Source: Undaria pinnatifida
Lineage: Eukaryota > Sar > Phaeophyceae > Laminariales > Alariaceae
Direction: 5' to 3'
DNA: 64,000 nt
Assembly: GCA_012845835.1 (NCBI GenBank)
Contig: JABAKD010000003.1
Coordinates: forward strand, 5,486,870 to 5,550,869
The notes under the pieces are model-generated. The model was given only the letters and a program-made list of their open reading frames with translations, was not told the DNA's origin and ran no database searches. How positions within the stretch are numbered: position 1 is the stretch's first letter; the number at the start of each line of letters is the position of its first letter. This document shows, in pieces, positions 21,382 through 36,300 of the stretch. Position numbers and translations under genes: made by a program.

Positions 21382-24300
21382 GTGTGTTCGTGCATCGATG
21401 AAGATGGGGACAGCTGAGGACACGGGGCAGGCTGTGCTTTAGTCAGTGTCTACGTTGTCGGCATGTAGGCATCATGCAGGCCGGCCGCCGCCACCGCTGC
21501 TGCTGCTGCTGCTGCTACTGCTTGCTGGTGCGGATGCTGCCACTGCTGGTGCTAGTGCTATAGTGGGTTCTGCGGATGGGCAGAAGGGCTTGCCTCGATG
21601 AGTACGTGTTCGAGTTCGAGTTACGACGTTATGGTAAAAATATCGTAGATTGTACCCCGGCAAGAGCCTATGCTATGACGCAATGACATGATACTGACTT
21701 GGCAAGTTTTTCGACCTCCGCTGAGAGGGAGCTGGGAGCCTACGAGCCTACGTCTCATTTCACCCTCCGTCAAGATGCAACTTACAAGAAGCTGCTGTTA
21801 TACAGGCGAGAGACAGCGAGCCATGTTTGCCTCTGATTTTATGCAGAATGACACAGGTGTGTTCGTAGGTTGATGGCGATTGGGCGCGTAGGACACGGGG
21901 CAGTCTGCGCGGCAGTCAGTGTCTACGTTGTGGGCATAACGGCATCTTGTAGGCCGCCGCCGCCACCGCTGGTGCTGCTGGTGCTGGTGCTGGTGCCGTT
22001 GCTTGCTGGTGCTGGTGCTGGTGCTCTTATTAGTGCTGCTGCAATAGCGGGTTCTGCGGATGGGCAGATGGGCAGAAGGGCTTGCATCGTTGAGTGCGTG
22101 TTCGAGTTCGACATGGAGCTTTGTGACATTGTCGATTGTACCCCCGGCACGAGCCTCGTCTATGCCACTATTAATAGTAGTAATGACATGATCCTCACTT
22201 GTCAAGGCTTTCGACCTCGGCTGAGTGGGAGCTGGGAGCCTAATTCTCACTATACTCTCTCTAAAGCTGCAATTTCCAAGAGGCGACCTCGGCTGAGAGG
22301 GAGCTGGGAGCCTAATTCTCACTATACTCTCTCTAAAGTTGCAATTTCCAAGAGGCTGCTGTTATACGAGACACGAGAGAGAATCTCTGGTTTTATGCAG
22401 GACAAAAGCTGGTACAAGCACAGCACTTATACTAACTGTAGTGTGTCGAGTGCTGCTGTGTAGTTGGTGCTGTTCTGTGTACTGCTGTACTACCGGAGCA
22501 CACTAGCGTTACGTACGTATGATACTCGTACGTACGGAGTCTTGGTTTTTCGGGTGCCGGTTGTGTTCGTGGCTCGCGGCCATCGCCACTACTCGTACTC
22601 TAAACTGTTGTTGCAGACAACCTCTTGTAATCAGTACGTATAGACGACAGGTGCAGCAGTAGTATGTTTGTGCGAGTGGCAGATGAATTATCTGGGTGGC
22701 GGACGCGGGGTAGTCTATGCGCCACAGTGTCTACGTAGTCGGCGTTTATCACAGGCTCTGCTCCTCTTGAACGTGCCACTTACAGTAGAGGCTCCTCTAT
22801 AGGGCCGGTTGAGGATTACCGGTTGCCCGCTATAGTGCCGGATAAATCACTTGTCACAGATGGGAACAACCACTAATGGCAGTGTACGTAGTAGTAGCAG
22901 TAGTGCCGGTTGCCGTTATAGTGCCGAGTATTTACGGATGGCACACATGATACCGGCACTATGGAGGAACCACTATTATGTACTCGAGAAGCCCATTTAT
23001 TGGCCAACTAACTCATATTTCGAGATGTTTCATTGGTCAACACTACAAATAGCCAACTACAATGCGCGCACGCACAATTTTGGCACCCTGATCCTACCCA
23101 GATCTACTCCCACCCGGACCTGAGCCCTATATGAAGGTTGATAGTGAATATTTGTGGCCGCGCCGCCTAAAGCCCAACACCTGACCCAAACCCTAACCAT
23201 ATCCCGAACCCGACCGCTATGGGGTGATGGGGTGACCTGTGCTTGGATGATGTGGCTTCGACCGGCCTAAATGCTGTGATTGGAAAGACTAAAGGTTGAT
23301 TCGGTCGGATCGGGATGCTCTTGCTTGGAAAAACTTGCATTGATTGCGCTGCCAAATAGCGTATCGTGCCCTGTACTCGGCGTGTCTCTGCCAAACCCTG
23401 CGCTTCTCAGCCTTCAATGCCCACAGCAGCAACCGTTATTATACGCTAGTTTCCAAAGATTATTGATAGTAACGTATGTACCTGTGGTCACCGGCTACGA
23501 ATCTGCAGGGTGGGTAACGTTACAAGTCGGGGGTGATTTTATATGCCCCCTATCTCCCGGATGAAAACGCATCCATATAATAAATGAGACTACAAAATAT
23601 ACGTGGTACCGACTTGCGTATCATCGGACTATGGAAAGCCCGGGGGACGGTAGGTGTCGTGTCCGGGTTACGGGTTATCACCGGTGGGTAATACCCAAAG
23701 CCTAAAATGGCTCATATTCCGGACGTTCTTTTCAGATCAGGCTTTCTACAATACTTTTTTTCTGCTACCAATAGTCGGTTGCTAAACCAGCTACTCCCTG
23801 TGCTTTGCTGATGCCTCGCTTCGCTGACACCCGTCATGTCCTTGTGTCTAACTTCAAGCTCAACCGTGGTCGATGTATCCAGTCCAGTACCAGTATGCAT
23901 CCCCTATATCCTAACAAATAACGCCTGCTGTGGTACCTCATTCCTGCTATGGTACCTCACATGGTACCTCATATGGTACCTCATATGGTACCTCATATGG
24001 TACCTCATATGGTACTTCATATGGTACCTCATATGGTACCTCATATGGTACCTCATATGGTACCTCATATGGTACCACATGTGGTAGACCCTTGAGGGAA
24101 ATGTCTAGAAATATGTCGGAAAGTGACGAGTACACAGCAGCCGTATCCGCTTTGCGAAGCAGCCCGCGCTGCGGCATGTGTCCGAGTTTCCACGGAACGA
24201 AGGGGATGTACGACACGCAGGCAGCATCGTGGTGCCAGTACAGTGTACCAGTACAGTGTACCAGTACAGTGTAGCAGTGCACTAGTGGACCCCGAGTAAG

Positions 24301-27300
24301 GCGATATCGCCAAATGTGGCAGTCGAACTCGCCTGGCACGACTGATTCCCGCAGTACGGCAGTGTCCACCTTGTTCATAGCTGATCCCTCGATACCTGGT
24401 ACAGCGGTCTTGAGCCCTATTGAGGGCAGGACCTCCATGTCTGTACCACTGTACAGACACCCTAAACGTACATACAACTAACAAATCCAACCTCGTACGT
24501 AATTTTTATTTTTCGCTATCCTTCCTTTTAGCGAAAAAGGAACCAGGAATAAGGCGGTTGCCCCCAGTGAGGCGGCAATACGGTCTCGGATAGCACCGCA
24601 TTATGAGGAGACCACTGCTGTATTTGTACTGCGACTGGCTATTCCTAGCAGGTTAACAGTACCGAAATTGCCGTTTTTTGGGTCGCTGTACTATTATCAA
24701 TATGTCGTCAAGTCTCAACAAGATCAAGCCGCGTTGCCGCTACATCCAGTTTTGGTGTGTGGGATACACTGCTGTGCAGTAGTAAAAGGGTCCATACCAA
24801 AACACCGCGCTACAACCCCAAATTTCCTCAGCTTAACCTTCCACTTTTGTCCCTCTGGTATGACATGCGCTCAAGACGCAGCCGCCAGCTGATCATCAAG
24901 CTTACCAGGCTGGCCCAGGCGGGGTCCTGGGAGCGAGCGCTGGAGGTTCTTCGAAGCGAGCAGACCGTCAACATGCGCGCGAGGGCCGAAGCTCGAGCTA
25001 TGGGAGAGGTCAGATGCGTCGCGGTACTGGCGCTAGTTGACACCGTTGCTGCGGTAGGGGACCCGATTTAAGAGATTTGAGAGATTTAAGAGCCCCACGG
25101 AACAGGCCAGAGTTACCGCTTTTATCTCCGTACCGCTCTAATTTCAGATTGGGTATGGTACAGGTTTTATTACAAGCGTCACAATGGTACAGGTTTTACT
25201 GATTTGAATCTGACGTGCGCATGTGCAGTGATAGTTACTACGTGTAATATGTATGTGGTAGTCTTCTCTGGGTGGCAAACGGTGTAGTCGGTTTTTCAGG
25301 CGCGAGTGGTGAGACGTATGTGCAAGTATGGACCTGGCACATCGTAGGCTGACTCCCGATTTCACTTTTTATATGTTTCTGGCGGAGGCTTGAATTACGT
25401 CAGCTATGATATATGCGTGTACCTTTTGGTTCGTTTGTGTTTTTTCCCTGGGGTATTCCTCCACTCGAGAGTGACTGGAGCCTGTCCTGTGACCACGGAC
25501 TTGATTATGCGAGTTCATGTGAGAACAACAACAATGTGTTAGTACAAGCGTCACGATGGTATCGGAGTTAGTGTAGGCGTCACAATGGTTCATGTTTTAG
25601 TACAGGTGTCACAAGCCGTGACTAGCGGATTCGACCGCTCTTCAATCCGTTTTCTCTTATTATATGTGTAGACGCTCTTAAACCGGGTACCCCACCGTAC
25701 CCGAGTACTCGTATCATCGAGTGATTTGGCGCAGCTCTCTGTCGGACGCGAACAAATAAAATCCAAAAAAATTGATTGATCCAGAGTCTTCGGCGTTGAG
25801 GAGTGAGTCGGATTCGACTTGGTACTACTTGGTACTTGGTACTACTTGGTACTTGGTACTACTTGGTACTTGGTACTACTTGGTACTTGGTACTACTTGG
25901 TACTTGATACTTGGTACTACTTGGTACGGTACTTGGTACTTGCGCCAGTTCAAAGGCGCTCTGCCATTCTTTCCCCCCACGAAACTCTGGTCCCTATCAT
26001 AGACACATGAGCGCGTTTAGTTTGCTATTTTTTTTGTCACAAGTACTTGATCTTGGACTTCTCAGCAGCGTCGTCGTTTCCAGCCCTAATTTGACCTTCT
26101 GCTGTGCAGTTTCCATGAGCCGTGTTTTCCAATTGGCTCGGCTTCGACACAATGCTTGACAATTAGTGTCTGCCAACCGTAACCTCAACCCTAACCTTAA
26201 CCCTAACCCTAAGCCTTCCTTCGACCGCGTGGAAAAATTGTCGGCATCAAGCTGTACGGTGTAATATGACGTTTGGGTGCACTTTCAACCATTATGCCGA
26301 AGCCGGGCGAAGCCGTACACCCCCCCCCCCCCCTCATTCGAAGCTGTCATCCGTATGCAAGAAAAGCACGCACGAGGTGCGGAAATCCGCCTCACAAGCG
26401 GTTCTTGGTAGAATGCAGCTCACGCTTCGTGCGACTCGCCGAACACCTCACTGCGTTTCGCGCTTGGTGCAAGCAATGTCTGCCTAGTCAGTGAAAACCC
26501 GACATGCTCCGTCCCGGCATAGTAGGGATGCAAGGGTCATACCACTATGGTCGTACGACTACGGCCGGCCAGGCATGAATACCGAGTACACGCCCCCCCC
26601 CCCCCGTCCTCAATATATATATATATATAATAGTTGGCCTCGGTTGGCACCGACGCTGTAAAACATTAGACTATATGTATATTGGGGTTCGCGTTGGTTG
26701 GCAACGACGTTGCAACACATGCCAATCACTGCGTGAACTAGACAACCCGGGTACCATTTTGTTTTCTGTTTTTTGGCGGTCGCCATGATGGTTATCGAGT
26801 TAGATCATATGGTGCGGGGCGGAGAACCCTGATTCCGCACGAGGGGAATGATCGCATCACGCAGTGTGCATATGGTAAGGCACCCACGAGGCAGTTACAT
26901 GGTAAAACCCATTGACCCATTGCTGTACCTGGGGTGGCCTCACCAGAAGACAAAGTAACTCATTGGCGTTGTCATTCATGAGCAAGAGAGTAGGCACAAT
27001 ATGCCGAAATCGATCTCACGAGTGGTTCTTGGAGTTCACCCTTCATGCGACTCGCCGAACACCTTACGGCGCTTCGCGTTTGGTGCGAGCAATGTCTGCC
27101 TGGTTGGTGAAAACCCGACGCGCTCCGTCCTTGCATAGTAGGGATGCGAGGGTCTATGGTCATATGGCTACGGTCATGCACAAACTGAGTCCCCGTTCCC
27201 CCCGTCCACCCCCAACGCAAGCCCATAAAGAACATGGAAACCTAAATTCCGATCAAAATGAATTGATGAATGCAGGCGATGAGCTCATCTTCCTTCGCGG

Positions 27301-30300
27301 TGGAAGGGTATGGCATACAATTGCCACTCTCTCGACTCCCAGCAAGCCCGGGCAGTGACAATATATTCTGATACTGCTGCCCCCCCATCCCGACCGGTCA
27401 TACGACTACGGCCATGCACAAACTTAATACCCCCCCCCCTTCCCCCGATCCCGAAACGCCAACATAATAAACATGAGAACCAAAAAAACTGAAAAAACAA
27501 ACTTGAATTGATGAATGCACGGGATAGACTCGTCCTCCGCTCTGGTGGAGGGTATGGTGTGCAATGTCAGTCTTGCGGCTCTCAGCAAGGCCGGGCAGAA
27601 GCTAGAGGCCGTGATTCTGCTTATTACTACCCCCCGATCCCCAAACGCCAAGCTGTTCAACGCGAAGACCTAAAAGATTGTAAAAAATGCACACGAATTG
27701 ATGAACGCAGGAGGTGAGCTCATCTTCGTTTGCGGTGGAGGGTATGGCGTACAATGCCACTCTGGCGGCTCTCAGCAAGGCGGGGCAGTGGCAAGAGGCT
27801 CTGCTGCTCATGAGGGAGATGAAGACCCGAGGGATAGAGAGGGATACCATCAGCTACGCCTCCGTGATCGCCGCGTGAGTGTCTTGCGTATTGCAACAGT
27901 TTTGTGCGATCATTTCTGGCTTTTGTGTTTTGCCTTCCTTGCCCTTTCTTAACTTTCCTCAACCTTCTTGAGACCTTGAGTGGAAAAGCTGACGACAAAA
28001 AATTGCCGATTTACAACATCGCCAACAACTCCTTGGTTGGGGGGAAGTGCTATCTTTAGAGGCCGATCTACGGGGCGAAGCATTGCACCAACGGGGGTAC
28101 AGCACCTAATGTCCCCATTTATGTCTCGCTTACGTAGTCGTGGCGTGGTGACAATCACGTTCTTATGTGCGCTTTCCGATGCTAACCGTTGCTGTCAACC
28201 GTTGTACTGGTACGTTTTTTGTTTCTTGTACAGGTGCGGGCGGGGAAAGCAGTGGAAGAAGGCTTTGGACATGTTAGCCGAGATGCGGGCGGAAGGAGTC
28301 GCGGTTAACTCGTTCGTATATTGTTCCGCGATAGACGCCTGTGCGAAGGTAAGGTTGTATCAATACCCCCACGGCAGCAGCGTCAGCGAATATTCTAGTG
28401 GCGGCGAGTATTCTAGTGGCACAATGGGTCGCCTGTAGTATCGCATATTCAATTTATAACAATATAACAGTTTTTATGTTGTCGCTGGAGCAGTTCCACA
28501 GAGTATGCGTTGTTGCACGACAGCGATATTAGCAGATTGGTGTCAACGTAGTATCACAGCAGAAATATCGGCGTTGTTGCAGTTTTTTGTCGCAGTTTTT
28601 GTTGTGGTTGTTGTACTGCTGTTGTGGTTGTGGTTGTAGTTGTGGTTGTGGTTGTGGTTGGTTGTTGCGTTTGTTGTATCAATAGTTTGTTGGTGTGGTT
28701 GTTGCTTTTATTGCGGTGTGTTGGTGCTACTGCAATGTTTGTTGTTTCTGTGAGTGTAGGCTTGAGTGTGGTGGTGGTTGTCGTCGTCGTGATTGTTGTT
28801 GTCGATGCTGTGGCTGTGGCTGTGGCTGTGGTTGTGGCTGTGGTTGCGGTTGCCGTCCGGCTAAGGCTGACACCGACTATTAGCAGCGCTGTTGTCGTGC
28901 AGTGTTGCGACTTTTCGCTGCTGTGTGTTCATGTTCATTTCTATCTGCCCCACCCCGTTTGGTTTTGTTTCGATCAGGGAGGACAGTGGCGGAAAGCGCT
29001 GGTTCTGCTGCACGAAATGGAGGTGCTGGACTGCCTACCCCCGAACATGCACTGCATGAACTCCGCCATAGATGCTTGCGGCAAGGTATATGTCATGCAG
29101 TTCTAGTATCGGTCCCTCTTTAGTGCCGGTATGCGCCATTAGTATGTATGTAGAACGAAGGACAAGCACTATAGCGGCGACCGGCACTACTCCGCATTCT
29201 GACGCTATTGGCTGTTCCTATCTGTTCCAAACGATTTCACAGGCACTACGGCGGGCAGCCGGCACTGTTGAACCGGCTCTATAGAGAGATCTCTCCTGCA
29301 TATCATGCGAGGCGGCCCTATATGTAAACGTATAGTTTTTTTTTTTTTTCTTCGGGCACATCTCTTCGTGCTCGCACCTTTGTCCGAAAAGTCGGATGGG
29401 GTGGTCACAATTAGACCGTCGGGGTCACGTTGCCGGAGGTTTGGGCGCGATCCGTGCAGTGTGTCGCGCGTGGCAAGCCTTTTAAACTTACATGTTGCCT
29501 TGGGCATACTTGAGGCAAATCCCCGGGTTTCCGCAACATCCCCGGGGATGGTGTTTCCGTATCCCCTATCCCCGTGTACGCACGTAAGATTTGGATGCAA
29601 ACCGGGTTTTTCTGCTCGTAGGTGGTACACCTACATTTCCCTTTTGTTGTACTGAGCACCACGCTACGATCCTGTCGCCCAGCAGCAGTTCAGCCCCCTA
29701 GCAGCAGCAGCAGCCTGCAACTCTATGCGCGTGTGGCTGCTGTTGTAAGTACTGATTGCTTTGATCGGAGCCTGCGATGTTTTACCCGCCGTTACGCCAC
29801 TCTCGCTGCTGCTGCTGCTGCCTTTGCTGCTTCTGTCAAGTGTCAAGTGATTTGCCGCCGTTAAGTTTAGGGGTCGTTTGAATATCATATTGGTACTGAA
29901 ACGGTACTCGCATTTATGTTCATGTTGGTGTGCTTTGTATATGATATCGCACCATACCAAAAGAGCACAATGCTACAACCCTGCAGCACAGCAGCAGCGG
30001 TAGGCAACACCATTTATGTAACATCGCAGATGACAGACAGCAGAAAACATGCGGAGAGCACAACGCTACAACCCTGCCACACAGCAGCAGCGGTAGGCAA
30101 CACCATTTATGTGCGCATGGCGTTTTCTCGCTATGCTGGGCCGAGTTGTCTGTGTGTCGAAGCCTGTCATAATTTGTCACCCCACCATACCACACGTTTC
30201 TGCTGTGCTGCCGCTCTGGGTGCGCGTGCCCATCGATGCGGGAACATAAGGACCTTTCGTTGTAATAGTAATGAAATTCAGATACCAAACCCATCCTAAT

Positions 30301-33300
30301 ACAATTACGTCCACAGGCGTTTTTTTCACGAGTTTTTTTTTTTTGCAAATAACGGAGATGACAGACAGCAGACAAAATGCGGAGAGCAAAACGCTACGAC
30401 CGTGGTAGGACCATGTGCGCGTGCCGTATCCTCTCCTTACGGCGGCGAGTTGCTTTTGTCATAGCCTGTCACGTGTTGTCCTCTTGCCCCCTCGTTCTCA
30501 ATACGTGCCCTTTACATAATATTCTAAAGTAAGCCGCATCCCACGCCACACGTGCCCCTTCTCGCTTCCTGGCGGTCCCCGAGCTGGAGTTCGAAATGTG
30601 ACGCTCTTCTCGAAATCATACATGTCATACGGTGTAATAGTGTTGTGTGTTGTCAAGTGGTGTTGTGCGTTGTGTGTTGTGTGTTGTGTGTTGTGTTTTG
30701 TGTGTTATGTGTTGTGTGTTGTGTGTTGTGTGTTGTGTGTTGTGTGTTGTGTGTTGTGTGTTGTGTGTCGTGTTGTGTGTTGTGTGTTGTGTGTATTTTC
30801 TCAACAACAGATCGCGGTCGTGGGCACGTCTTCTATATCGAGTACCCAAAAAGTGCTGAAAGTTCGTACTGCTATTGAGTACATCCAAGAAGAAGTACTG
30901 TGAGTAAAATGCGAATTCATTATTCTTCCGGGCAAGTTTTTTTTGTATGTACAAATAAATGCAATGATAATGGCCATTGCGTCCGGTAGTGATAATAATC
31001 ATGTGTCCTTGCGCCACTCCCCTAGGCACTTCTCGGAGGGGAACCTTGTATTATTGTTGTTGTTGTTGTTGTTGTTGTTGCTGTTGTTGTTGCTGTCGTT
31101 GTTGTTGTTTTCGTTGTTGTTGTTATTATTGTTATTTGTTTGAGGCAGAGCTAACATCTTATCTACTGTATAAATTTATTACTGTACTCTCCACTAACTA
31201 CTCCATATGTATGGTAGGTGGTTTACCCCCCCCCCCCCCGCGCTTTGATGTCAGGAGGAGTACGAATACAGAGTATTACGAGTTATCTAATATGTTAATA
31301 TTAGTATTTTAATACAGCATTCGAGAAGAAAAGTCGGCTACTCCCCCCCCCCCAAAAAAAAAGAAAAGACTCTTTGGGACTCGAACCCACGGGTTCAAAT
31401 TGATATGTTGAACGACCACAAAACTATGAGTGATGTTGTCCAACGCCCGGGAAGAACGTGGAAGAACACATGGCCATGAGCATCTTGCGCGCTCGTATTA
31501 CTTGTACAGCTCCTTTACCTATGGAACCCCAACCCCCCTACACTTCTACACTAATTCCCAGTAAGATGTGATCCCCAAACACGGGTTTCCAGTTGTGAAT
31601 GCGTCAAGTTGCAGGTTACGATAACGCCTCATCATGCCCACCAGGCAGGTCGGACTGCTTCGTGCGGTCGATGCTGTAATCGTCAATTTCTTTGAGCATG
31701 TTTTCCCTTTGATTCCCAAACATTTATTTCCTGTTACGTTAGTAGCAGCGCGGGCTGCCGCGTGCGGCCAATTTTGTAATCGTTATTTCTTTCCGTAATT
31801 TTTTTCCCTTTACTTTGCCGAAAGGGCTTTTGCGAATGCTATTGGTTAACCTTGGGTGGGTCGGCGAGTGGGTGGGCGAGCTTGTGTGCTTGTGCTTATT
31901 CTTGTTCTTGTGCGTGTGCTTTCGCCAGCGTGTTGTAGACCTTGTTCTCGTGCGTGTGCTTGTGCTTGTGCTTGTGATTTTGACGCGTGCTTCAATAGGG
32001 ACAGTATGGCTTCTGATGGCTTCTGATGGCTCTTGATGGCTGTTGATGGCTGTTGATGGCTCCAATACTTTGGGAGTGAAGGGGCTCGTTAACCTACTAA
32101 TACTAATACTAATACCCATAGTACTAAATACATTGTATTAATATTATATTGTATTAATTCTAATATCATATTGTAATAATTCTAGAAACATTGGTAATAA
32201 AATCGTCGAAATGACATTTTTTTTTTTGTTTTACGACATTTCATGTGAGTATCCTAACGTCAGCTGTGAGTTCGACCAATTCAAATTGGGGGGGGGTCTA
32301 TTACTCATCGTTGCAAGCTACATAATACATAGGTCGTCCGTTTTCAGCAAGTTTTCATGAGTCAAAACCTGATACCTGGTATAGAATTACGTTGTACCAC
32401 GTATATATTGTACCTGGTAATACTCATCATGCATTATATTTGTGTGATATTTGTGTGATATTTGTTTGACATTTGTTTGATACTAAGTATTAGTTTGATA
32501 TTTGTTTGATACTTGTGTGATATTTGTGTGATATTTGTGTGATATTTGTGTGATGTTTGTTTGATATTTGTTTGATATTTGTTTGATATTTGTTTGATAT
32601 TTGTTTGATATTTGTGTGATATTTGTGTGATATTTGTGTGATATTTGTGTGATATTTGTGTGATATTTGTGTGATATTTGTGTGATGTTTGTTTGATATT
32701 TGCCTAGGCCATGGGACGTTTTATTGGGGGGTGCACTTTAAGGTGTTGTCAAGGTGTGAAGGTGTGAAGGTTTGTGTTTGGGTATGCTTGGGTGGTTAGA
32801 TGGCTAGATGGTTATATGATTATTTGGTTATGTGGTTACATGGTTATAATGTTATATGGTTATAATGTTATATGGTTATAATGTTATATGGTTATATGTT
32901 TATATGGTTACATGAACCCCACCCTACCGTAGCATGCGTGTTGTACCTCCAGTTCCTTCGTGCTTCCTTCCCTCAGGTTGAGCTTTTTCTCATTTTTTTC
33001 TGTCTTTTGTTTTTCATTTATTCTGTTTTTCATCCCTTCCTTTTTTTCTTGGCCGACGTGTTGTTGCTGCTCTTGTTGCTCTTATTATTTTGTTGTCGTT
33101 TCCTTTCTGTGAGCCAGGCGGGAAGGCAGGGCGAAGCTTTGGCGGTGCTGTCGAGGATGCGAAGGGTCGGCGTCAAGCCAAACGAGGTTTCTTACCTCTC
33201 GGCGATATCGGCGTGCTCGAGAGTCGCTGACTGGCAAGAGGCGCTACGGCTGCTGGAGGAGATGATCGAAGACGGGATTCCGCCCGACCTAAAGTGAGTA

Positions 33301-36300
33301 TGAGGCGAGCAGCGTGCGCGAATGTTGCACACCTCGGAAAAATGCTGATGTACATACATCATGTACATCATGTACACACCAGTTATCATAAAGTGATGCA
33401 TTGCCTTCAACAGCTGTCAGATTTTGTCCCTATCAAAAACGAGTTTTATAGTTTCCGCGCAGACTAACATCACCCTGTTGACCCTGGTACAAGCTACACT
33501 ACAGTTCCAAGGGGAGTCACCGACCTATATCTTCAATGAGGACACACAACCCGTAATACGCGCGATCGGAGTATCACACACACAGCTTGCAAATATGAGT
33601 TTCGACAAAATCTTCGATCTCACAGCTGGAGTGTATTTCATTTTTATAATGTTGGGCAGGACCTGTGCATGTGAAGTACAGATCTAACCCAGGAAGCATG
33701 ATGTGCTTGCTCGTGCAGATCGTACGGCTCCCATCGGGCAACATGAGCTAGATCGTACAGATCATACAGATCTTCCCTGAAAGGGTTAGACCATCAGGTC
33801 ATCGGGTCAGACCATCGAGTGGGGATAAATGATATCATCTGTCTGGCGTGTGGAATGTTGTCGATACGTGGTACTGGTATATCCGCAGCCTCTTACTGAC
33901 CTTTTTCGGACCTATGTGTAGCAATAAAAAAACGGACGGGTGAGACCTAATGAAGCGCCTTGGAAGAGGTTGCGGCAATATGAGTATCGGCATGCTGCAC
34001 TTGTTGTGCGACCCCCTTCATTGCTATCCGGTCACATGTTTTCACATATCAGACAGATCACGATCTAGATCATCTAGCTCATGTAGATCGTATATATCCT
34101 ATATATGTGGTCATGGTGTGATGTGTTGTACAGGACCTGAGTAGTAAGTATCCAAGCCAGTAAACATGTGCTAGATTGTTCAGATCGCCCCCGTCCCATC
34201 GGGTAACATGATCTAGACAATGCAGATACTCTATAGACCATCTATAGACCAGTGATCTGTCTGCCGTGCGACGTAGATTTAGACGATATAGATGATACAG
34301 ATGATGGCAGAGGATGTGATCTGTCCAAATTAATGTCGCAATCGTGTGGTCGATTCTGAAACCGCCATTTGATTTGGACACGTTTCTCTGTGAAGTGCGG
34401 TAAGGGTTAATCGCGCATCTAGGTTAACTTAACAGTAGATTATGCGAGGTACACGCCATACGTGCGGTATCCCCTAGGTTGGAGGGCAGAATTGTGATGA
34501 TCTGCTGCTACTTTTGAAACGAAGATAAAACTCCCCGGCCTTGCGTGCCCGTCTCCGTTCTTCGTCGTAATGGCACATGGTCGTGCTAGTGCTGGAGGGA
34601 ATGGTGTTGGTGTTGGTGTTTGCACTGATGGTGTTGGTGGTGGTGTTGGTGGTGTTGATGGTGTTGGTGTTGGTGTTGGTGTCGGTGCGGGTGGTTTTGG
34701 GTTTGGTGGTGGTAATAGTGTTGGTGTTGGAGGCTGTGGTGATAGTGGTGTTGGTGTTGGTGTTGGTGGTGTTAGTGGTTGTGGTGGTGAGGGCGTTGGT
34801 GTTGGTGATTTTGTTGGTGTTGGTGTTGGTGTTGGCGTTGATGTCGGTATGGCGTTGGTGTTGGCGGCGTTGGTGCTGGTGTTTGCGTTGGTGGTGTTCA
34901 AGTAATGCTTACCCTGGCTTCTGAACAAGAAACAAGGCGGACTGTTGGGTTATTCTTCTTTCGCGTTCTGATTATATCGATACCCATTGTAATAGCCATG
35001 CCCATGCCAATATTATCCATTTTAACAGGCAACATAACGTTCAGTATAATGTTGTCATGTGAATGACCGTCGATGGTTGACCCTTTCAGAATTGCATCAA
35101 CGTCTTTAGGGACAAATCGCTTGGAGGTATTATCGGCAAAATTGCAGTTCTTATGATATTATGGTTGAACCGGGTGATGGAGCAGGTGTTACAGCTCGGC
35201 TATCGCAGCGTGCGGGAACGGAGGGAGATGGAACGACGCGGTGCGGTTGCTTGACGACATGCGGGCGGCGGGGACGGCGCCTAATGTGGTGAGACTATGA
35301 GAGAGTGACTCCCTCCCTCCGTTGCTGCGCGCGGTTAGTACGATCTCGAGCAAGCAGACGAGCGCGTCGCCCTCTGCGCCGAATTGTGTTGCTATCGATA
35401 CTTTATTGATGCACGTGTCGTGGTACGTGGTACAGGCAGGCTCTTTTATCAAGACGGGGCTTCCGGTTGCCTCGCCCCCGTCGTTTCGTTGCTCTCATGC
35501 CACGGGTGTTGGTTGTGGTGGTGTTGGTGTTGGTGTTGGTGGTGGTGGTGGTGGTGGTTGTGGTGGTGGTGGTGGTTGTTGTTGTTGTCGTCGTACGTAC
35601 TGCATACCTGGTAGTACACTATGAGTCCGTGGTTACCAAACACAATCCATGTGCCAATAATATGCGTGCTTGTGTGTTGATATTATGTTTAGTACATTAT
35701 GTTTGTAGTTCATTATGTTTGTAGTACATTATGTTTATAGTACATTATGTTTGTAGTACATTATGTTTGTAGTACATTACCAGTACCTTTGTAGTACATT
35801 ATGTTTGTAATTGTCGCATTGTCTCACCGCTACAGTCTGAGAGTCCGTGGTCAACGACTATTAATAGCGATATTTTTGTTCTTGTTTTTGCTCTCATTAT
35901 ATTATAAAAATTAAAATACACTCCAGCTGTGAGATCGAATATTTTGTCGAAACTCATCTTTGCAAGCTGTGTGTGATACTCCGATCGCGCGTATTACGGG
36001 TTGTGTGTCCTCATTAAGGATGTAGGTCGGCGACTCCCCTTGCAACTACAGTGTAGCTATCAGGGTCAACAGGGTGATGTTAGTCAGTATGTGCGCTGAA
36101 ACTCGTTTCTGAGGGGGACAAAATCTGACAGCTGTGGAAGGAAATTCATCAGTTTATCAAGTGAATCCTGTAAGTCGAATATCCGGTGAGGGGAGGGCGG
36201 AGTTTTTAAGGACGTGGGGGCCTGATTTTGATCAAAAGGGGGGCGGGAGGGGGGGGAAGGGGGGAAGGGCACGGGTGGGGCAGGTCTATTTGTGCGTGGT

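Noticed and set aside
23930-24085. Regular 12-bp repeats considered as a CRISPR array
   Set aside because: There are no spacers; the units are contiguous and the context is a eukaryotic intron.
30598-31029. Cys/Val-rich and His/Thr-rich frames
   Set aside because: Translations of the GTGTTGT satellite.
34570-34928. Gly/Val- and Thr/Pro-rich open frames
   Set aside because: Translations of the GGTGTT hexanucleotide repeat; they lie in intron 6.
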